Assembly (NCBI RefSeq): GCF_000964085.1
Contig: NZ_JZRB01000050.1
Coordinates: forward strand, 1-34,820
DNA: 34,820 nucleotides
Direction: 5' to 3'
Source: Luteibacter yeojuensis
GTDB lineage: Bacteria; Pseudomonadota; Gammaproteobacteria; Xanthomonadales; Rhodanobacteraceae
In this document: piece after piece, positions 1-8,355 of the stretch
How the letters are laid out: each line of letters starts with the position of its first letter
How positions within the stretch are numbered: position 1 is the first letter of the stretch
Translations under genes and position numbers: made by a program
The notes under the pieces: model-generated
The model's input: the letters and a program-made list of their open reading frames with translations, nothing else
What the model was told of the DNA's origin: nothing
The model's database searches: none

Positions 1-318
1 CTGCTCACGGCCTATCTCATGCGCGACGAGCTAAAGCGGTTGTGGTTCTACCGACGTCCGGGCTGGGCCCGGCAAGCCTGGGATAATTGGCTTGAACAGG
101 CCCAGCGCAGCGGGATCGCCGCGCTGGCGCTCTTTGCACAGCGGATCTCGGTCTACCTGCACGGGATAGTTTCCCGATGCCGGCATCCCCTCAATACCAG
201 CATCGTCGAGGGCATCAACAACACCATCAAGGTCATCAAACGCCGGGCCTATGGCTACCGGGATCAGGAGTATTTCTTCCTGAAGATCCGCGCCGCGTTC
301 CCCGGTATTCCACGATGA
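1..318 (+). mobile_element. ISL3-family transposase, C-terminal fragment (5' end outside window)
   Basis: An open frame runs from base 1 to the TGA at 316-318 and has no start of its own, so this is the 3' part of a longer gene cut by the window edge. About 105 residues are visible. The stretch around 185-290 contains the sequence NTSIVEGINNTIKVIKRRAY followed by GYRDQEYFFLKIRAAFPG. This is the typical C-terminal end of ISL3-type DDE transposases, in which the Glu of 'VEG.NN.IK..KRRA.G' is the last catalytic acid. Base composition is less GC-rich than the core genes downstream. A run of nine T follows shortly after the stop (322-330). I could not identify the terminal inverted repeat with confidence. 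Whether the element is intact cannot be judged from this window. Confidence 0.8.
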
Positions 319-364
319 ACCTTTTTTTTTGCGTGGCCCACGTACTGGCGTGGCCCATATGCAA

Positions 365-396
365 CGAAGCCCCCGGGCGGGAGCTCGGGGGCTTCG
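365..396. repeat. Perfect 11-bp inverted repeat (hairpin) between IS fragment and toxin gene
   Basis: CGAAGCCCCCG (365-375) and its exact reverse complement (386-396) flank a 10-nt loop. No T-run follows on either strand, so it is not a canonical intrinsic terminator, although it lies downstream of both the transposase (+) and the pemK-like gene (-). A 10-bp direct repeat GCGTGGCCCA (331-340 and 348-357) lies just before it. The rest of 319-597 holds no gene that I can support. Confidence 0.6.
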
Positions 397-597
397 AGGG
401 ACAGGCCGAAGGAAGCGTTGGCTTCGAGGCAGAAAAGGTTGGGAGTGCTTGTCATTGCTCTCCGCCTGCTGCAACTCTCGAACCCGAAGGTTCTTCATTG
501 CAGACTCGCAGGTCGATTGTTCCCGACGCGATGGATGCTAGTGATGCGCTGGACAGTGCGTCAAATGGTAGCCAGGCGCCACCGCCAAACCTCCCAT

Positions 598-1158
598 TCA
601 ACCGCGCTCGGCCCCGTGGATTTCCTCACAGTTTTCATTGGCTTCCGCTTTCGGCCTGGGATAAGGAAAGAGCGAGGGGTCGATCTCGAACACGGACGCA
701 AGTGCGCGCTTGACCTTGCGAAGGGTCTCAACATCGAGCCTGGATGATTGCCGGGGCTGCGTTCCAGATGGTCCCTGAGCTCCCGTTTTGCCCCACGTGT
801 TGCAGTAACGAAGTCGTGCTAGCGCCACCGTGCAGACCATGTCGCACTTCGCAAAGCGCGCGCCCTGGCGAGCAATGGCTGCGGGTGACGGGATGCACCG
901 CGTGGGGATTTCCACGTGCCAGGGATGCGCAGGGCTGGGAGGCGTCATGCTGATGGGCACCACGTTGGCGAGGTTGCCACGCCCCGCGAGTTTTCTGCTC
1001 ACCACGACAACGAGGCGATCTTTCACCATCTCGCCCTTGAGTGCTTCGTCGTGGTGCCACCTTCCCGATGATGGGAAGCTGCACAGCACGATCTCGCCAA
1101 GCTTAGGGTGGAACTTGAGGCCCACGACCACTCCTTCTGGTCTACGTGAAGGTGCCAT
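598..1158 (-). CDS. Orphan PemK/MazF-family toxin (endoribonuclease-like growth inhibitor)
   Basis: The product is 186 residues if translation starts at the ATG at 1158, which has an AGGTG motif about 6 nt upstream. An in-frame TTG at 1203 has a poor ribosome site. The fold signature is visible: 'KLGEIVLCSFP' (first beta strand), 'EMVKDRLVVVVSRK' (conserved Met-Val-Lys-x-Arg-Pro-like segment with Leu where Pro is usual), 'ANVVPISMTPP' and 'KCDMVCTVALARL'. These match PemK/MazF-type mRNA interferases. A C-terminal tail of about 50 residues (LDVETLRKVKRALASVFEID onward) resembles the helical end of longer PemK-like proteins. No antitoxin gene is visible on either side: upstream lies the divergent GGDEF gene, and downstream only a hairpin and the IS fragment. 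Composition is less biased than in neighbouring genes, which suggests acquisition. Toxicity is inferred from the family only. Confidence 0.72.
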   Translation of the reverse strand: MAPSRRPEGVVVGLKFHPKLGEIVLCSFPSSGRWHHDEALKGEMVKDRLVVVVSRKLAGRGNLANVVPISMTPPSPAHPWHVEIPTRCIPSPAAIARQGARFAKCDMVCTVALARLRYCNTWGKTGAQGPSGTQPRQSSRLDVETLRKVKRALASVFEIDPSLFPYPRPKAEANENCEEIHGAERG

Positions 1159-1336
1159 CAGAGCACCTGCCCACCGGGTGGGTCGGCCAGCGGGTGTCGA
1201 CAATTCCTGTAGGCCTCCGCCTCGCTGGCAGCCTTCGCCATAAATCTGCGAAATGTGACGTTCGTCTCAAGATGCCACCCCGTTGGCCGATAATCCCCAG
1301 ACGAAAAGGCATGGCCGGGGGCCATGGGGGCTAGCG

Positions 1337-2770
1337 ATGACCGGAACGGAAGCACGGCGGCGGGCGCGCGAGGCGCTCGCGCAGGCGAAGGCAAGGGTTG
1401 CCGACAGCAAGCAAATCGACCCATTTTTCCTGGACCTCTCCCTGGGCGAGGCCCCCGATGCCGCGTGGGCGGCCGCCGGCCACCCGGTGACGTCGGTGGG
1501 GCAGGTGGATACCGCGGGCGTGTATACCCCGAGCCCCTGCCAGGAGGCCCTTCGCGGCCGGGAAGTGCCGAGCATCGTGAAGCAGGTGTACCTTGGCGAG
1601 GCGGGCATGCGCGGCCGTTACGACCGCGAGGCGTTGCGCCGTAGCCTGCCTGAGAGCGTCATGTGGCTCATGGAGCACGTGCGCGGGGAGAAGGGCGGGG
1701 CGCCACGCATCTATATCCAGGTTCCCGATGGCTGCACCGCCCTGGCGGAGGCACCGGAGGACACGCTGGCGATCCTTGAACTACTGGCCGGGCTGCCCCT
1801 CGAGGGCGTCGCGCTGGATGAAGACATGACCACGACCGAACAAGCGATCCTCACCGAAGATTTCGGGGTCTATAAGACCCTGCTCGAATCCACCCGGGCC
1901 ATCCCGTGGAAGATCGACTGGGCGACGCTGCGCTTCGCGTACATCGGCCCGCAGATCGAAGAGCTGCTCGGCTGGAGCCCGCAAAGCTGGCAGACGGTGC
2001 AGGACTGGGCCGATCGCATGCACCCGGAAGACCGCGAGTGGGTCTTCAACTTCTGCGTCTCGCAGTCGCAGGCGGGTATCGACCACGAGGCCGATTACCG
2101 TGCGTTGCGCAAGGACGGTGAGTTCACGTGGATCCGCGATGTGGTGCATGTGGTGCGCAACGACGATGGCACGCCGAACGCGCTGATCGGCTTCATGTTC
2201 GATATCAGCGAACGCAAGCGCACCGAAGAAAAGCTTCTGAACATGCAGCGCGAGCTCGAGGAGCTGTCGTTCAAGGACGGCCTCACCGGGGTCGCCAACC
2301 GCCGCCGTTTCGACGCGGTGGTGGACCTGCGCTGGCGCGAGGCACGCGATGCCCGCCAGCCGCTGTCGGTGGTCGTGCTCGATATCGACTACTTCAAGCA
2401 ATACAACGACCATTACGGCCACCTCGAGGGCGACGAGTGCCTGAAGCGCGTGGCACGCGCGCTTGCCGGCATCGTGCGCAGCGGCGACGACCTGTTGTGC
2501 CGCTTCGGTGGCGAAGAGTTCGTGCTGCTACTGCCGAACACCGACGCCGCGGCCGCCATGGCACTGGCGTGGCGCTGCCTCGACCTGGTCGACAAGGCGC
2601 TTATCCCCCACGCGGGGGTGGGCCACGACAAGCGCCTCACGCTCAGCGCCGGCGTCAACACGCTGGTACCGGGCGAGGGCGATGCCGTGCTGCCCTTCAT
2701 CGGCGTGGCCGATAGCCGCCTCTACAAGGCGAAGGAACGCGGCCGCCACCGCGTGGTGGCGGAAGGTTAG
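1337..2770 (+). CDS. PAS-GGDEF diguanylate cyclase with an unrecognised N-terminal region
   Basis: It probably makes cyclic di-GMP from two GTP. From ATG 1337 the protein has 477 residues. The frame is open further upstream to a TTG at 1283. Residues 1-160 match nothing I recognise. A PAS_3-like domain follows at about 175-295 ('FAYIGPQIEELLGW', 'MHPEDREWV', 'IGFMFDISERKRTE'), then a short coiled linker and a GGDEF domain ('FKDGLTGVANRRRFD', 'VLDIDYFKQYND', GGEEF at about 391-395). The RSGD sequence upstream of GGEEF is shifted by one residue relative to the usual inhibitory RxxD spacing, so product inhibition may be absent. An internal ATG at 1826 would give a normal 314-residue PAS-GGDEF protein, so the N-terminal block may be a fusion or an overlong start call. 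The stop overlaps the stop of the convergent rhamnosidase gene by a few bases (TTAG, 2767-2770). Confidence 0.85.
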   Translation: MTGTEARRRAREALAQAKARVADSKQIDPFFLDLSLGEAPDAAWAAAGHPVTSVGQVDTAGVYTPSPCQEALRGREVPSIVKQVYLGEAGMRGRYDREALRRSLPESVMWLMEHVRGEKGGAPRIYIQVPDGCTALAEAPEDTLAILELLAGLPLEGVALDEDMTTTEQAILTEDFGVYKTLLESTRAIPWKIDWATLRFAYIGPQIEELLGWSPQSWQTVQDWADRMHPEDREWVFNFCVSQSQAGIDHEADYRALRKDGEFTWIRDVVHVVRNDDGTPNALIGFMFDISERKRTEEKLLNMQRELEELSFKDGLTGVANRRRFDAVVDLRWREARDARQPLSVVVLDIDYFKQYNDHYGHLEGDECLKRVARALAGIVRSGDDLLCRFGGEEFVLLLPNTDAAAAMALAWRCLDLVDKALIPHAGVGHDKRLTLSAGVNTLVPGEGDAVLPFIGVADSRLYKAKERGRHRVVAEG

Positions 2771-5556
2771 TTCGTCGTCGCCGTGTAGTGGTACACACCG
2801 CTGCCGGTGGTGAAGTGCACGCCCAGCGCATCGGCCCGGGCGCCCGTGATACCGGGGGCCGCCGTGAGCGGCCGGCCGTCCACCGTCACGTCGTCGATGC
2901 GTGCCGCCGGTAGCGTCACGTAGGCCGTGGTGTTGAACGGTACCGCGATATCGCCGCGCATGTGCACGCCGTCCACGGCCCACGACGAGGCGATGTCGCC
3001 GTAGGGCGATGCCAGGCGCATGCTGGCGTGGCCGAGGCCACCGCCCGGCAGCGGCACGATGGTGATCTCGCGGTAGCCCGGCGCGGCCGGTGCTATGCCG
3101 CCGATGGTGCGGAACATCCAGTCACCCACGGCACCGTACGCATAGTGGTTGAATGAATTCATGGTGACATCGCCGAAGTGGCCGTCGGGTGCCAGCGAGT
3201 TCCAACGTTCCCACATCGTGGTGGCCCCCGAAACCACTTCGTAGCCCCACGAGGGGTAGTCCGTATTCATCAGCAGCGTGTACGCGAGCGCGGGGTGGCC
3301 ACCACGCACCAGCGCGTCGAGCAGCCATGGCGTGCCGAGGAAGCCCGTGGACAGGTGGTCGTGGCGCGCGTGCACGCGCTCGGCAAGGCGCCCGGCCAGC
3401 CGGGTGGCCTGCGCCGCGTCCACCAGTTGCATGCCAATGGCCATCGCGTACGAGGTCTGGCTGTCGCTGAGGGTGCGGCCGTCGTGGATGTAGCGCTGCT
3501 GGAAGGCCGCCGCGGCGTTCGTCGCCAGGGTGGCGTAGCGCGTGGCGTCCGCGTCCTTGCCGATCGCGCGGGCCATGCCCGCCATCAGGCGCGCGTCGTA
3601 AGCGAGGTACGCGGTGCCGAGCAGGTCCAGTGGTGTCTTGTCGTCGAGGTGCAGCCAGTCGCCGTAGTTGCCGTGCGTGCGCGAAAGCGCGGGCCCTGCG
3701 ATCGCCTCGATACGGGCCATGAAGCGTTGCATCGCATCGTAGTTTTCCTCGATGACGTGCGTATCGCCATAGGCCTGCCACACGGCGTGCGTGACGGTGA
3801 CCGACGCGTCCGCCCAGCCGGTGCCGCCATCGATCCCGATGGGGTCGGGGGCCACGCCGGGGAAGTCGCCATCCGGCTTCTGCGTGTCACGCAGGTCGCG
3901 CAGCCACTTCGTGAGGAAGCCATCGGTATTGGCCAGGGTGCTGGCCGTGGGCGCGAACACGTTGATGTCGCCTGTCCAGCCAAGGCGCTCGTCGCGGGCG
4001 GGTGTATCGGTCGGGATCGACACGAAATTGCCGCGCTGGCCCCAGCGGATGTTCGACAGCAGCTGGTTGAGCATGGGGCTGGAGGTGGTGAGTACGCCTG
4101 TTTCGGGCAGGTCGCTGCCCCATACCTCGCCACGGATGTCGCTGGCGGCGGGGGCGTCGTCGAGCCCGCTGACCTCGACGTAGCGAAAGCCGTGGAAGGT
4201 GAAGGCGGGGGCCCAATCCACCGTGCCGTCGTGGCCGAACGTGTAGTGGTCGGTGGCCTTCGCGCTGCGCAGGTTCGCGGTGTAGAGCGAGCCATCGGGG
4301 TTGAGCATTTCGCCGTAGCGCAACGTGACGCGCTGGCCCGGCTTGCCGTGCAGGCGAACGCGTACCACGCCCACCATGTTCTGGCCGAGGTCGTACAGCG
4401 TGGCGCCCTGCGTTGGCTGGCGGTCGAGGCGCCTGGCCTCGCGCGTCTCGGTGACGCGCACGGGCGCGTCGGCCTGTGCCTGCAGCAAGGCATCGGCGTT
4501 CGCCAGCGTGCGGACGGGGCGCCATCCCTTGCCCGCCGCGCCCGGCTCGTCCCAGTGCGCCGGCAGGCGGCGCGCGTCGTGGTCCTCGCCCATGATCATG
4601 TCGGCGGCCACCAGCGGCCCCGCATGCGCCTGCCACGCGGCGTCGGTGGTGATCCACTGGCTGCTGCCGTCGGCGAAGTCGAGCCGCAGGCGCGCGAGCA
4701 GCGAGGGCTCCTTGCCGTACTTGCCCGGCCCAAAGGAGGCGATGGACCCCGCGTACCACCCCGGGGCAAGCATGGCGCCGAGCATGTTCTCACCCTCGCG
4801 CAAGGCAGCCGTGACATCGTAGGCCTGGTAGTCGATGCGCTTGTGGTAGTCGGTCCAGCCGGGCGCGAGGCGTTCATCGCCCACGGGCTGGCCATTGAGG
4901 CGGAGGGCGTAGGCACCGCGTGCGGTGGCGTAAAGGCGTGCGCGGACGACGGGCTTGTCGAGGGTGAACGCGCGGCGCAGCAGCGGCAGGCTCTTTGCGC
5001 CAGCCGCGCCGGTGATCCATGCGGCCGGCCATTCGCGTGCGGCGCCCAGGCCCTCCTCGAACGTCGCGGGCGCGCTCCATGCCGACCACTGGCCGCGGTC
5101 GTCGCGGACGCGCACCTGCCAGCGGTAGCCGGCCTGCGGCACCAGCGCCGGGCCGGCGTACGGCACGCCTACCTGCTGCGAGGACGCCACCACGCCGCTA
5201 TGCCAGGCACGGCCACCGCCGAACACGGGTTCGACGGTGAGTTCGTAGGCGGCCTGTGTCGCGCCGCGGCGCAGGCTTTCGCTGGCCCAGCCGAAGCGCG
5301 GGGCGAGGTCATCGAGCACGAATAGACCTCGCGGCGCATCGGCACCCTGTGGGAGCGCGCTCGCGCGCGATGCACTTGCCGCAGGCCCCATCGCGCGCAA
5401 GCGCGCTCCCACAGGTGCCGCGGGGGCACCGTTGAGGCTCAGCGTGGTCACGAGCGGCGGCGTGTTCGCGGCCGGCGGCGGGGCCGCGGGGCGCGTGGCG
5501 CATGCGGCGAGCAGTACGGTGGCCGCGAGCGCGGCCGGCATCGGCGAACGGGGCAT
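2767..5556 (-). CDS. GH78 alpha-L-rhamnosidase, predicted lipoprotein
   Basis: The 929-residue protein should hydrolyse terminal alpha-L-rhamnose from glycosides or polysaccharides. The N-terminus is a lipoprotein signal with lipobox LAAC (Cys19), followed by a Pro/Ala-rich linker, so it is probably membrane-anchored facing the periplasm or cell surface. GH78 hallmarks are clear: an N-terminal beta domain ('APRFGWASESLRRGATQAAY'), the carbohydrate-binding segment 'YATARGAYALRLNG', the catalytic-domain motif 'DTPARDERLGWTGDINVFAP' with acidic residues of the active site, 'GTGWADASVTV', and 'NSFNHYAYGAVGDW'. The start at 5556 has a good AGGGAG site 6 nt upstream. Residues of about 48-70 (GARLRAMGPAASASRASALP) are encoded by a 66-bp REP-like palindrome inserted in frame between the signal peptide and the first domain. 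The gene lies 17 nt after serA on the same strand and may be co-transcribed with it. Confidence 0.93.
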   Translation of the reverse strand: MPRSPMPAALAATVLLAACATRPAAPPPAANTPPLVTTLSLNGAPAAPVGARLRAMGPAASASRASALPQGADAPRGLFVLDDLAPRFGWASESLRRGATQAAYELTVEPVFGGGRAWHSGVVASSQQVGVPYAGPALVPQAGYRWQVRVRDDRGQWSAWSAPATFEEGLGAAREWPAAWITGAAGAKSLPLLRRAFTLDKPVVRARLYATARGAYALRLNGQPVGDERLAPGWTDYHKRIDYQAYDVTAALREGENMLGAMLAPGWYAGSIASFGPGKYGKEPSLLARLRLDFADGSSQWITTDAAWQAHAGPLVAADMIMGEDHDARRLPAHWDEPGAAGKGWRPVRTLANADALLQAQADAPVRVTETREARRLDRQPTQGATLYDLGQNMVGVVRVRLHGKPGQRVTLRYGEMLNPDGSLYTANLRSAKATDHYTFGHDGTVDWAPAFTFHGFRYVEVSGLDDAPAASDIRGEVWGSDLPETGVLTTSSPMLNQLLSNIRWGQRGNFVSIPTDTPARDERLGWTGDINVFAPTASTLANTDGFLTKWLRDLRDTQKPDGDFPGVAPDPIGIDGGTGWADASVTVTHAVWQAYGDTHVIEENYDAMQRFMARIEAIAGPALSRTHGNYGDWLHLDDKTPLDLLGTAYLAYDARLMAGMARAIGKDADATRYATLATNAAAAFQQRYIHDGRTLSDSQTSYAMAIGMQLVDAAQATRLAGRLAERVHARHDHLSTGFLGTPWLLDALVRGGHPALAYTLLMNTDYPSWGYEVVSGATTMWERWNSLAPDGHFGDVTMNSFNHYAYGAVGDWMFRTIGGIAPAAPGYREITIVPLPGGGLGHASMRLASPYGDIASSWAVDGVHMRGDIAVPFNTTAYVTLPAARIDDVTVDGRPLTAAPGITGARADALGVHFTTGSGVYHYTATTN
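5348..5413. repeat. REP-like palindrome (subtype A, 66 bp) inside the rhamnosidase coding region
   Basis: It begins TGTGGGAGCGCGCTCGCG and ends with the near-complement CGCAAGCGCGCTCCCACA. Length and sequence match the copies at 12329-12394 and 13111-13176, differing from the latter at only a handful of positions. Here it is not intergenic: it is read in frame on the minus strand as 22 codons (66 = 22 x 3), so it adds a peptide without breaking the gene. Confidence 0.9.
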
Positions 5557-5573
5557 CGGTGCTCCCTGGTGGA

Positions 5574-6809
5574 TTAGTACAGGGCGCGTGCCCTCAGCGT
5601 GCCCTCGATGGCGGCGAGCTCGTTGCGCAGCGCCGCGGCGTGTTCCTCGGTGGTGGTGACGTCGATGACCACGTAGCCCACCTGCGGCGACGTTTGCAGG
5701 TACTGGCCATCGATGTTCACCGCCGCGCGTGAGAACACGTCGTTCACTCGTGACAGCACGCCCGGGATATTGCGGTGGATGTGCAGCAGGCGGCGGCTGG
5801 TGAGGTGGCCCGGCAGCGATACTTCCGGGAAGTTCACCGCTGAAAGCGTGCTGCCGTTGTCGCTGTAGCGCACCAGCTTGGACGCGACCTCGATGCCGAT
5901 GTTTTCCTGCGCCTCGCCGGTGCTGCCGCCGACGTGCGGGGTAAGGATCACGTTATCCATGCCCACCAGCGGCGAGACGAACGGGTCGTCGTTGCCCTTG
6001 GGCTCGATGGGGAAGACGTCGATGGCGGCTCCGGCGAGGTGCTTGCTGCGCAGCGCGTCGGCCAGGGCGTCGATATCGACCACCGTGCCACGCGACGCGT
6101 TCACCAGCATGCTGCCGGGGCGCATGCGGGCCAGCTCCGCGCCACCGATCATCAGCTTCGTCTGGGGGGTCTCCGGCACGTGCAGCGTGACGACGTCGGC
6201 ACGCTCGAGCAGGTCGTCCAGGCTGGCGGCGGGGCGGGCGTTGCCAAGCGAGAGCTTGGCTTCCACGTCGTGGAAGATCACGCGCATGCCCAGCGATTCG
6301 GCCAGCACGCCCACCTGCGTGCCAATGTGGCCGTAGCCCACGATGCCCAGCACCTTGTCGCGCACCTCGAAGCTGCCGGCCGCCGACTTAGACCAGCCGC
6401 CGCGGTGGCACTGCGCGTTCTTCTCCGGGATGCGGCGCATCAGCATGATCGTCTCGGCGATGACCAGCTCGGCCACGCTGCGCGTGTTGGAGTAGGGCGC
6501 GTTAAACACCGGTACGCCCAGCCGCTCGGCTTCGGCGGTATCGACCTGGTTGGTGCCGATGCAGAAGCAGCCCACGGCGATGAGGCGGCGGGCCTCGGCC
6601 AAAACCTCGGCGGTGAGGTGGGTGCGCGAACGGATGCCCACGATGTGCGTATCGGCGATGCGCTCGCGCAGCTCGTCCTCGGGCAGGGATTTCTCGTGGA
6701 ACTCGATCTGGGTGTAGCCGGCCTGGCGGAACGCATCGAGCGCGCTGCGGCTGACGCCTTCGAGCAGCAGCACCTTGATGTCCTCTTTCGGATACGACGT
6801 GCGCTTCAT
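5574..6809 (-). CDS. serA: D-3-phosphoglycerate dehydrogenase (first step of serine synthesis)
   Basis: It oxidises 3-phosphoglycerate to 3-phosphohydroxypyruvate with NAD+ in the cytoplasm. The 411 residues match the length of the E. coli enzyme (410). The NAD-binding motif GYGHIG is at about 158-163. Active-site residues fall at the same numbers as in E. coli: Arg240 in 'NASRG', Glu269 in 'FPIEP' and His292 in 'TPHVGGST'. A C-terminal ACT domain (about 338-411, 'HRNIPGVLSRVNDVFSRAAV') is present, which in this type binds serine for feedback inhibition. The start was placed at ATG 6809 ('MKRTSYPKEDIKVLLLEGVS'); an open extension upstream overlaps the divergent gene and is not credible. The ribosome site is weak. 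The rhamnosidase gene follows after 17 nt. SerA of this type can also reduce 2-oxoglutarate to D-2-hydroxyglutarate, which gives meaning to the divergent neighbour. Confidence 0.96.
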   Translation of the reverse strand: MKRTSYPKEDIKVLLLEGVSRSALDAFRQAGYTQIEFHEKSLPEDELRERIADTHIVGIRSRTHLTAEVLAEARRLIAVGCFCIGTNQVDTAEAERLGVPVFNAPYSNTRSVAELVIAETIMLMRRIPEKNAQCHRGGWSKSAAGSFEVRDKVLGIVGYGHIGTQVGVLAESLGMRVIFHDVEAKLSLGNARPAASLDDLLERADVVTLHVPETPQTKLMIGGAELARMRPGSMLVNASRGTVVDIDALADALRSKHLAGAAIDVFPIEPKGNDDPFVSPLVGMDNVILTPHVGGSTGEAQENIGIEVASKLVRYSDNGSTLSAVNFPEVSLPGHLTSRRLLHIHRNIPGVLSRVNDVFSRAAVNIDGQYLQTSPQVGYVVIDVTTTEEHAAALRNELAAIEGTLRARALY

Positions 6810-6933
6810 GGCCTGGCCCGGTCTCCACGTGAAAGAACCCCGACTATGCCAGATCGCGGCGCGGATGTTGCAGCGCAGTGGACGGGGAGCGATGGCGCTG
6901 GCACCCTCGGGTGGAACCTTTGGTGAGAGCCCC

Positions 6934-8316
6934 ATGAGCGACCCGCGCCTGACCGACCTTGCCCGCCAGCTGCCCGGGCTGAAGCTGTCCACCGACCCCG
7001 GCGACCTGGAGCACCACGGCCGCGACTGGACCCGGCGCTGGCCCCCCGCGCCGCTGGCCATCGCGTACCCGGGCGATATCGCCGAGGTGCAGGGCATCGT
7101 CCGCTGGGCCAACGCGCACGGCGTGGCCCTCGTGCCGTCGGGTGGCCGCACCGGGCTTTCCGGCGGCGCCGTGGCCGCCCACGGCGAGCTCGTCGTTTCG
7201 CTCGACCGCATGAACAAGGTGCTGGCCTTCGACCCGGTCGACCGCACGCTTACCGTGCAGCCCGGTATCGCCCTCGAGGCGGTGCACAACGCCGCGCGCG
7301 AGCATGGCCTGGTCTACCCGGTGGATTTCGCCGCCCGCGGCTCGTGCCAGCTCGGCGGCAACATTGCCACCAACGCGGGCGGCATCCGTGTCATCCGCTA
7401 CGGCAATACGCGGCAATGGGTGGCGGGGCTGAAGGTGGTGACGGGCACGGGCGAGCTGCTCGACCTCAACAAGGGCCTCGTCAAGAACGCCTCGGGCTAC
7501 GACCTGCGCCACCTTTTCATCGGCTCCGAAGGCACGCTGGGCATCGTGGTGGAAGCCACGCTGTGGCTCACGTCGCCCCCGCCCGCCTCGCAGGTCATGC
7601 TGCTGGCCGTGCCGGCCATGGATGCGTTGATGAAGGTGTTCGCCGAGGCGCGGCACCGGCTGCACCTGGAGGCGTTCGAGTTCTTTACCGACCGTGCGCT
7701 GCACCATGTGCTGGCGCACGGGGCGCAGGCACCGTTCGCCGAGGCCCATCCGTTCTACGTGGTCACCGAGTTCGACGCCTGCGACGAGGCCGCGGAGGCC
7801 GCGGCGCTGGGCTTCTTCGAACAATGCATGGAAGAGGGCTGGGTGGTCGACGGGGTCATCTCGTCATCCGAGGCACAGGCCGCCGCCCTGTGGCGCCTGC
7901 GCGAGGGCATCACCGAAAGCCTCGCGAAGTACAAGCCATACAAGAACGATGTATCCGTGCGGATCTCGCGCGTGCCGGCCTTCATGGCCGATATGCAGGC
8001 CTTGCTGGCCGAGGGTTACCCGGACGTGGACGTGGTGTGGTTTGGTCACATCGGCGACGGCAACCTGCACATCAACGTGCTGAAGCCGGCGGAGGTTGAT
8101 TACGCCACCTTCGTCGCGCAGTGCGAGCACGTGACCACCCTGCTGGTCGATACGCTGGAACGGCACGAGGGCAGCATCTCGGCCGAGCACGGCATCGGGC
8201 TGGTGAAGAAGCCCTGGCTGGGCAGCGTCCGCTCCGACGCGGAGATCGCCCTGATGCGGGGTATCAAGGGCGTGCTCGACCCGATGGGCCTCATGAACCC
8301 GGGGAAACTCCTGTAA
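6934..8316 (+). CDS. FAD-binding oxidase, likely D-2-hydroxyglutarate dehydrogenase (GlcD/D-lactate dehydrogenase type)
   Basis: This is a 460-residue flavoprotein of the FAD_binding_4 / FAD-oxidase_C family. FAD-binding residues are visible in 'PSGGRTGLSGGAV' (about 68-80), 'GSCQLGGNIATNAGG' and 'GSEGTLGIVVEATLWL'. The C-terminal part has the metal-site signature 'HIGDGNLHINVL' and the ending 'SAEHGIGLVKKPWL'. Family members oxidise D-2-hydroxyglutarate, D-lactate or glycolate and pass electrons to an acceptor. The divergent arrangement with serA favours D-2-hydroxyglutarate: the pair would recycle the by-product of SerA's 2-oxoglutarate reduction. The start at ATG 6934 (GGTGAG upstream) is chosen over an open frame from 6775 that would overlap serA. 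Substrate choice is inference; membership in the family is clear. Confidence 0.9.
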   Translation: MSDPRLTDLARQLPGLKLSTDPGDLEHHGRDWTRRWPPAPLAIAYPGDIAEVQGIVRWANAHGVALVPSGGRTGLSGGAVAAHGELVVSLDRMNKVLAFDPVDRTLTVQPGIALEAVHNAAREHGLVYPVDFAARGSCQLGGNIATNAGGIRVIRYGNTRQWVAGLKVVTGTGELLDLNKGLVKNASGYDLRHLFIGSEGTLGIVVEATLWLTSPPPASQVMLLAVPAMDALMKVFAEARHRLHLEAFEFFTDRALHHVLAHGAQAPFAEAHPFYVVTEFDACDEAAEAAALGFFEQCMEEGWVVDGVISSSEAQAAALWRLREGITESLAKYKPYKNDVSVRISRVPAFMADMQALLAEGYPDVDVVWFGHIGDGNLHINVLKPAEVDYATFVAQCEHVTTLLVDTLERHEGSISAEHGIGLVKKPWLGSVRSDAEIALMRGIKGVLDPMGLMNPGKLL

Positions 8317-8355
8317 CCTTGAGGTTTTCCCCCTTTCCCCGAAGGACTTAGCCCC

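Noticed and set aside
365-396. Intrinsic terminator after the IS fragment or pemK-like gene
   Set aside because: The hairpin is perfect but no T-run follows on either strand.
418-747. Small plus-strand gene next to the toxin as an antitoxin
   Set aside because: It mostly overlaps the toxin gene antisense, has no ribosome site and no antitoxin-like features.
3178-5325. 715-residue plus-strand open frame opposite the rhamnosidase gene
   Set aside because: The minus-strand frame has clear GH78 motifs and a good ribosome site; the plus frame is a complement artefact.
6775-6933. N-terminal extension of the FAD oxidase
   Set aside because: It would overlap serA; ATG 6934 has a plausible ribosome site and yields a normal-length protein.
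6810-7289. N-terminal extension of SerA beyond ATG 6809
   Set aside because: SerA of this family starts close to 6809, and the extension would overlap the flavoprotein gene on the other strand.
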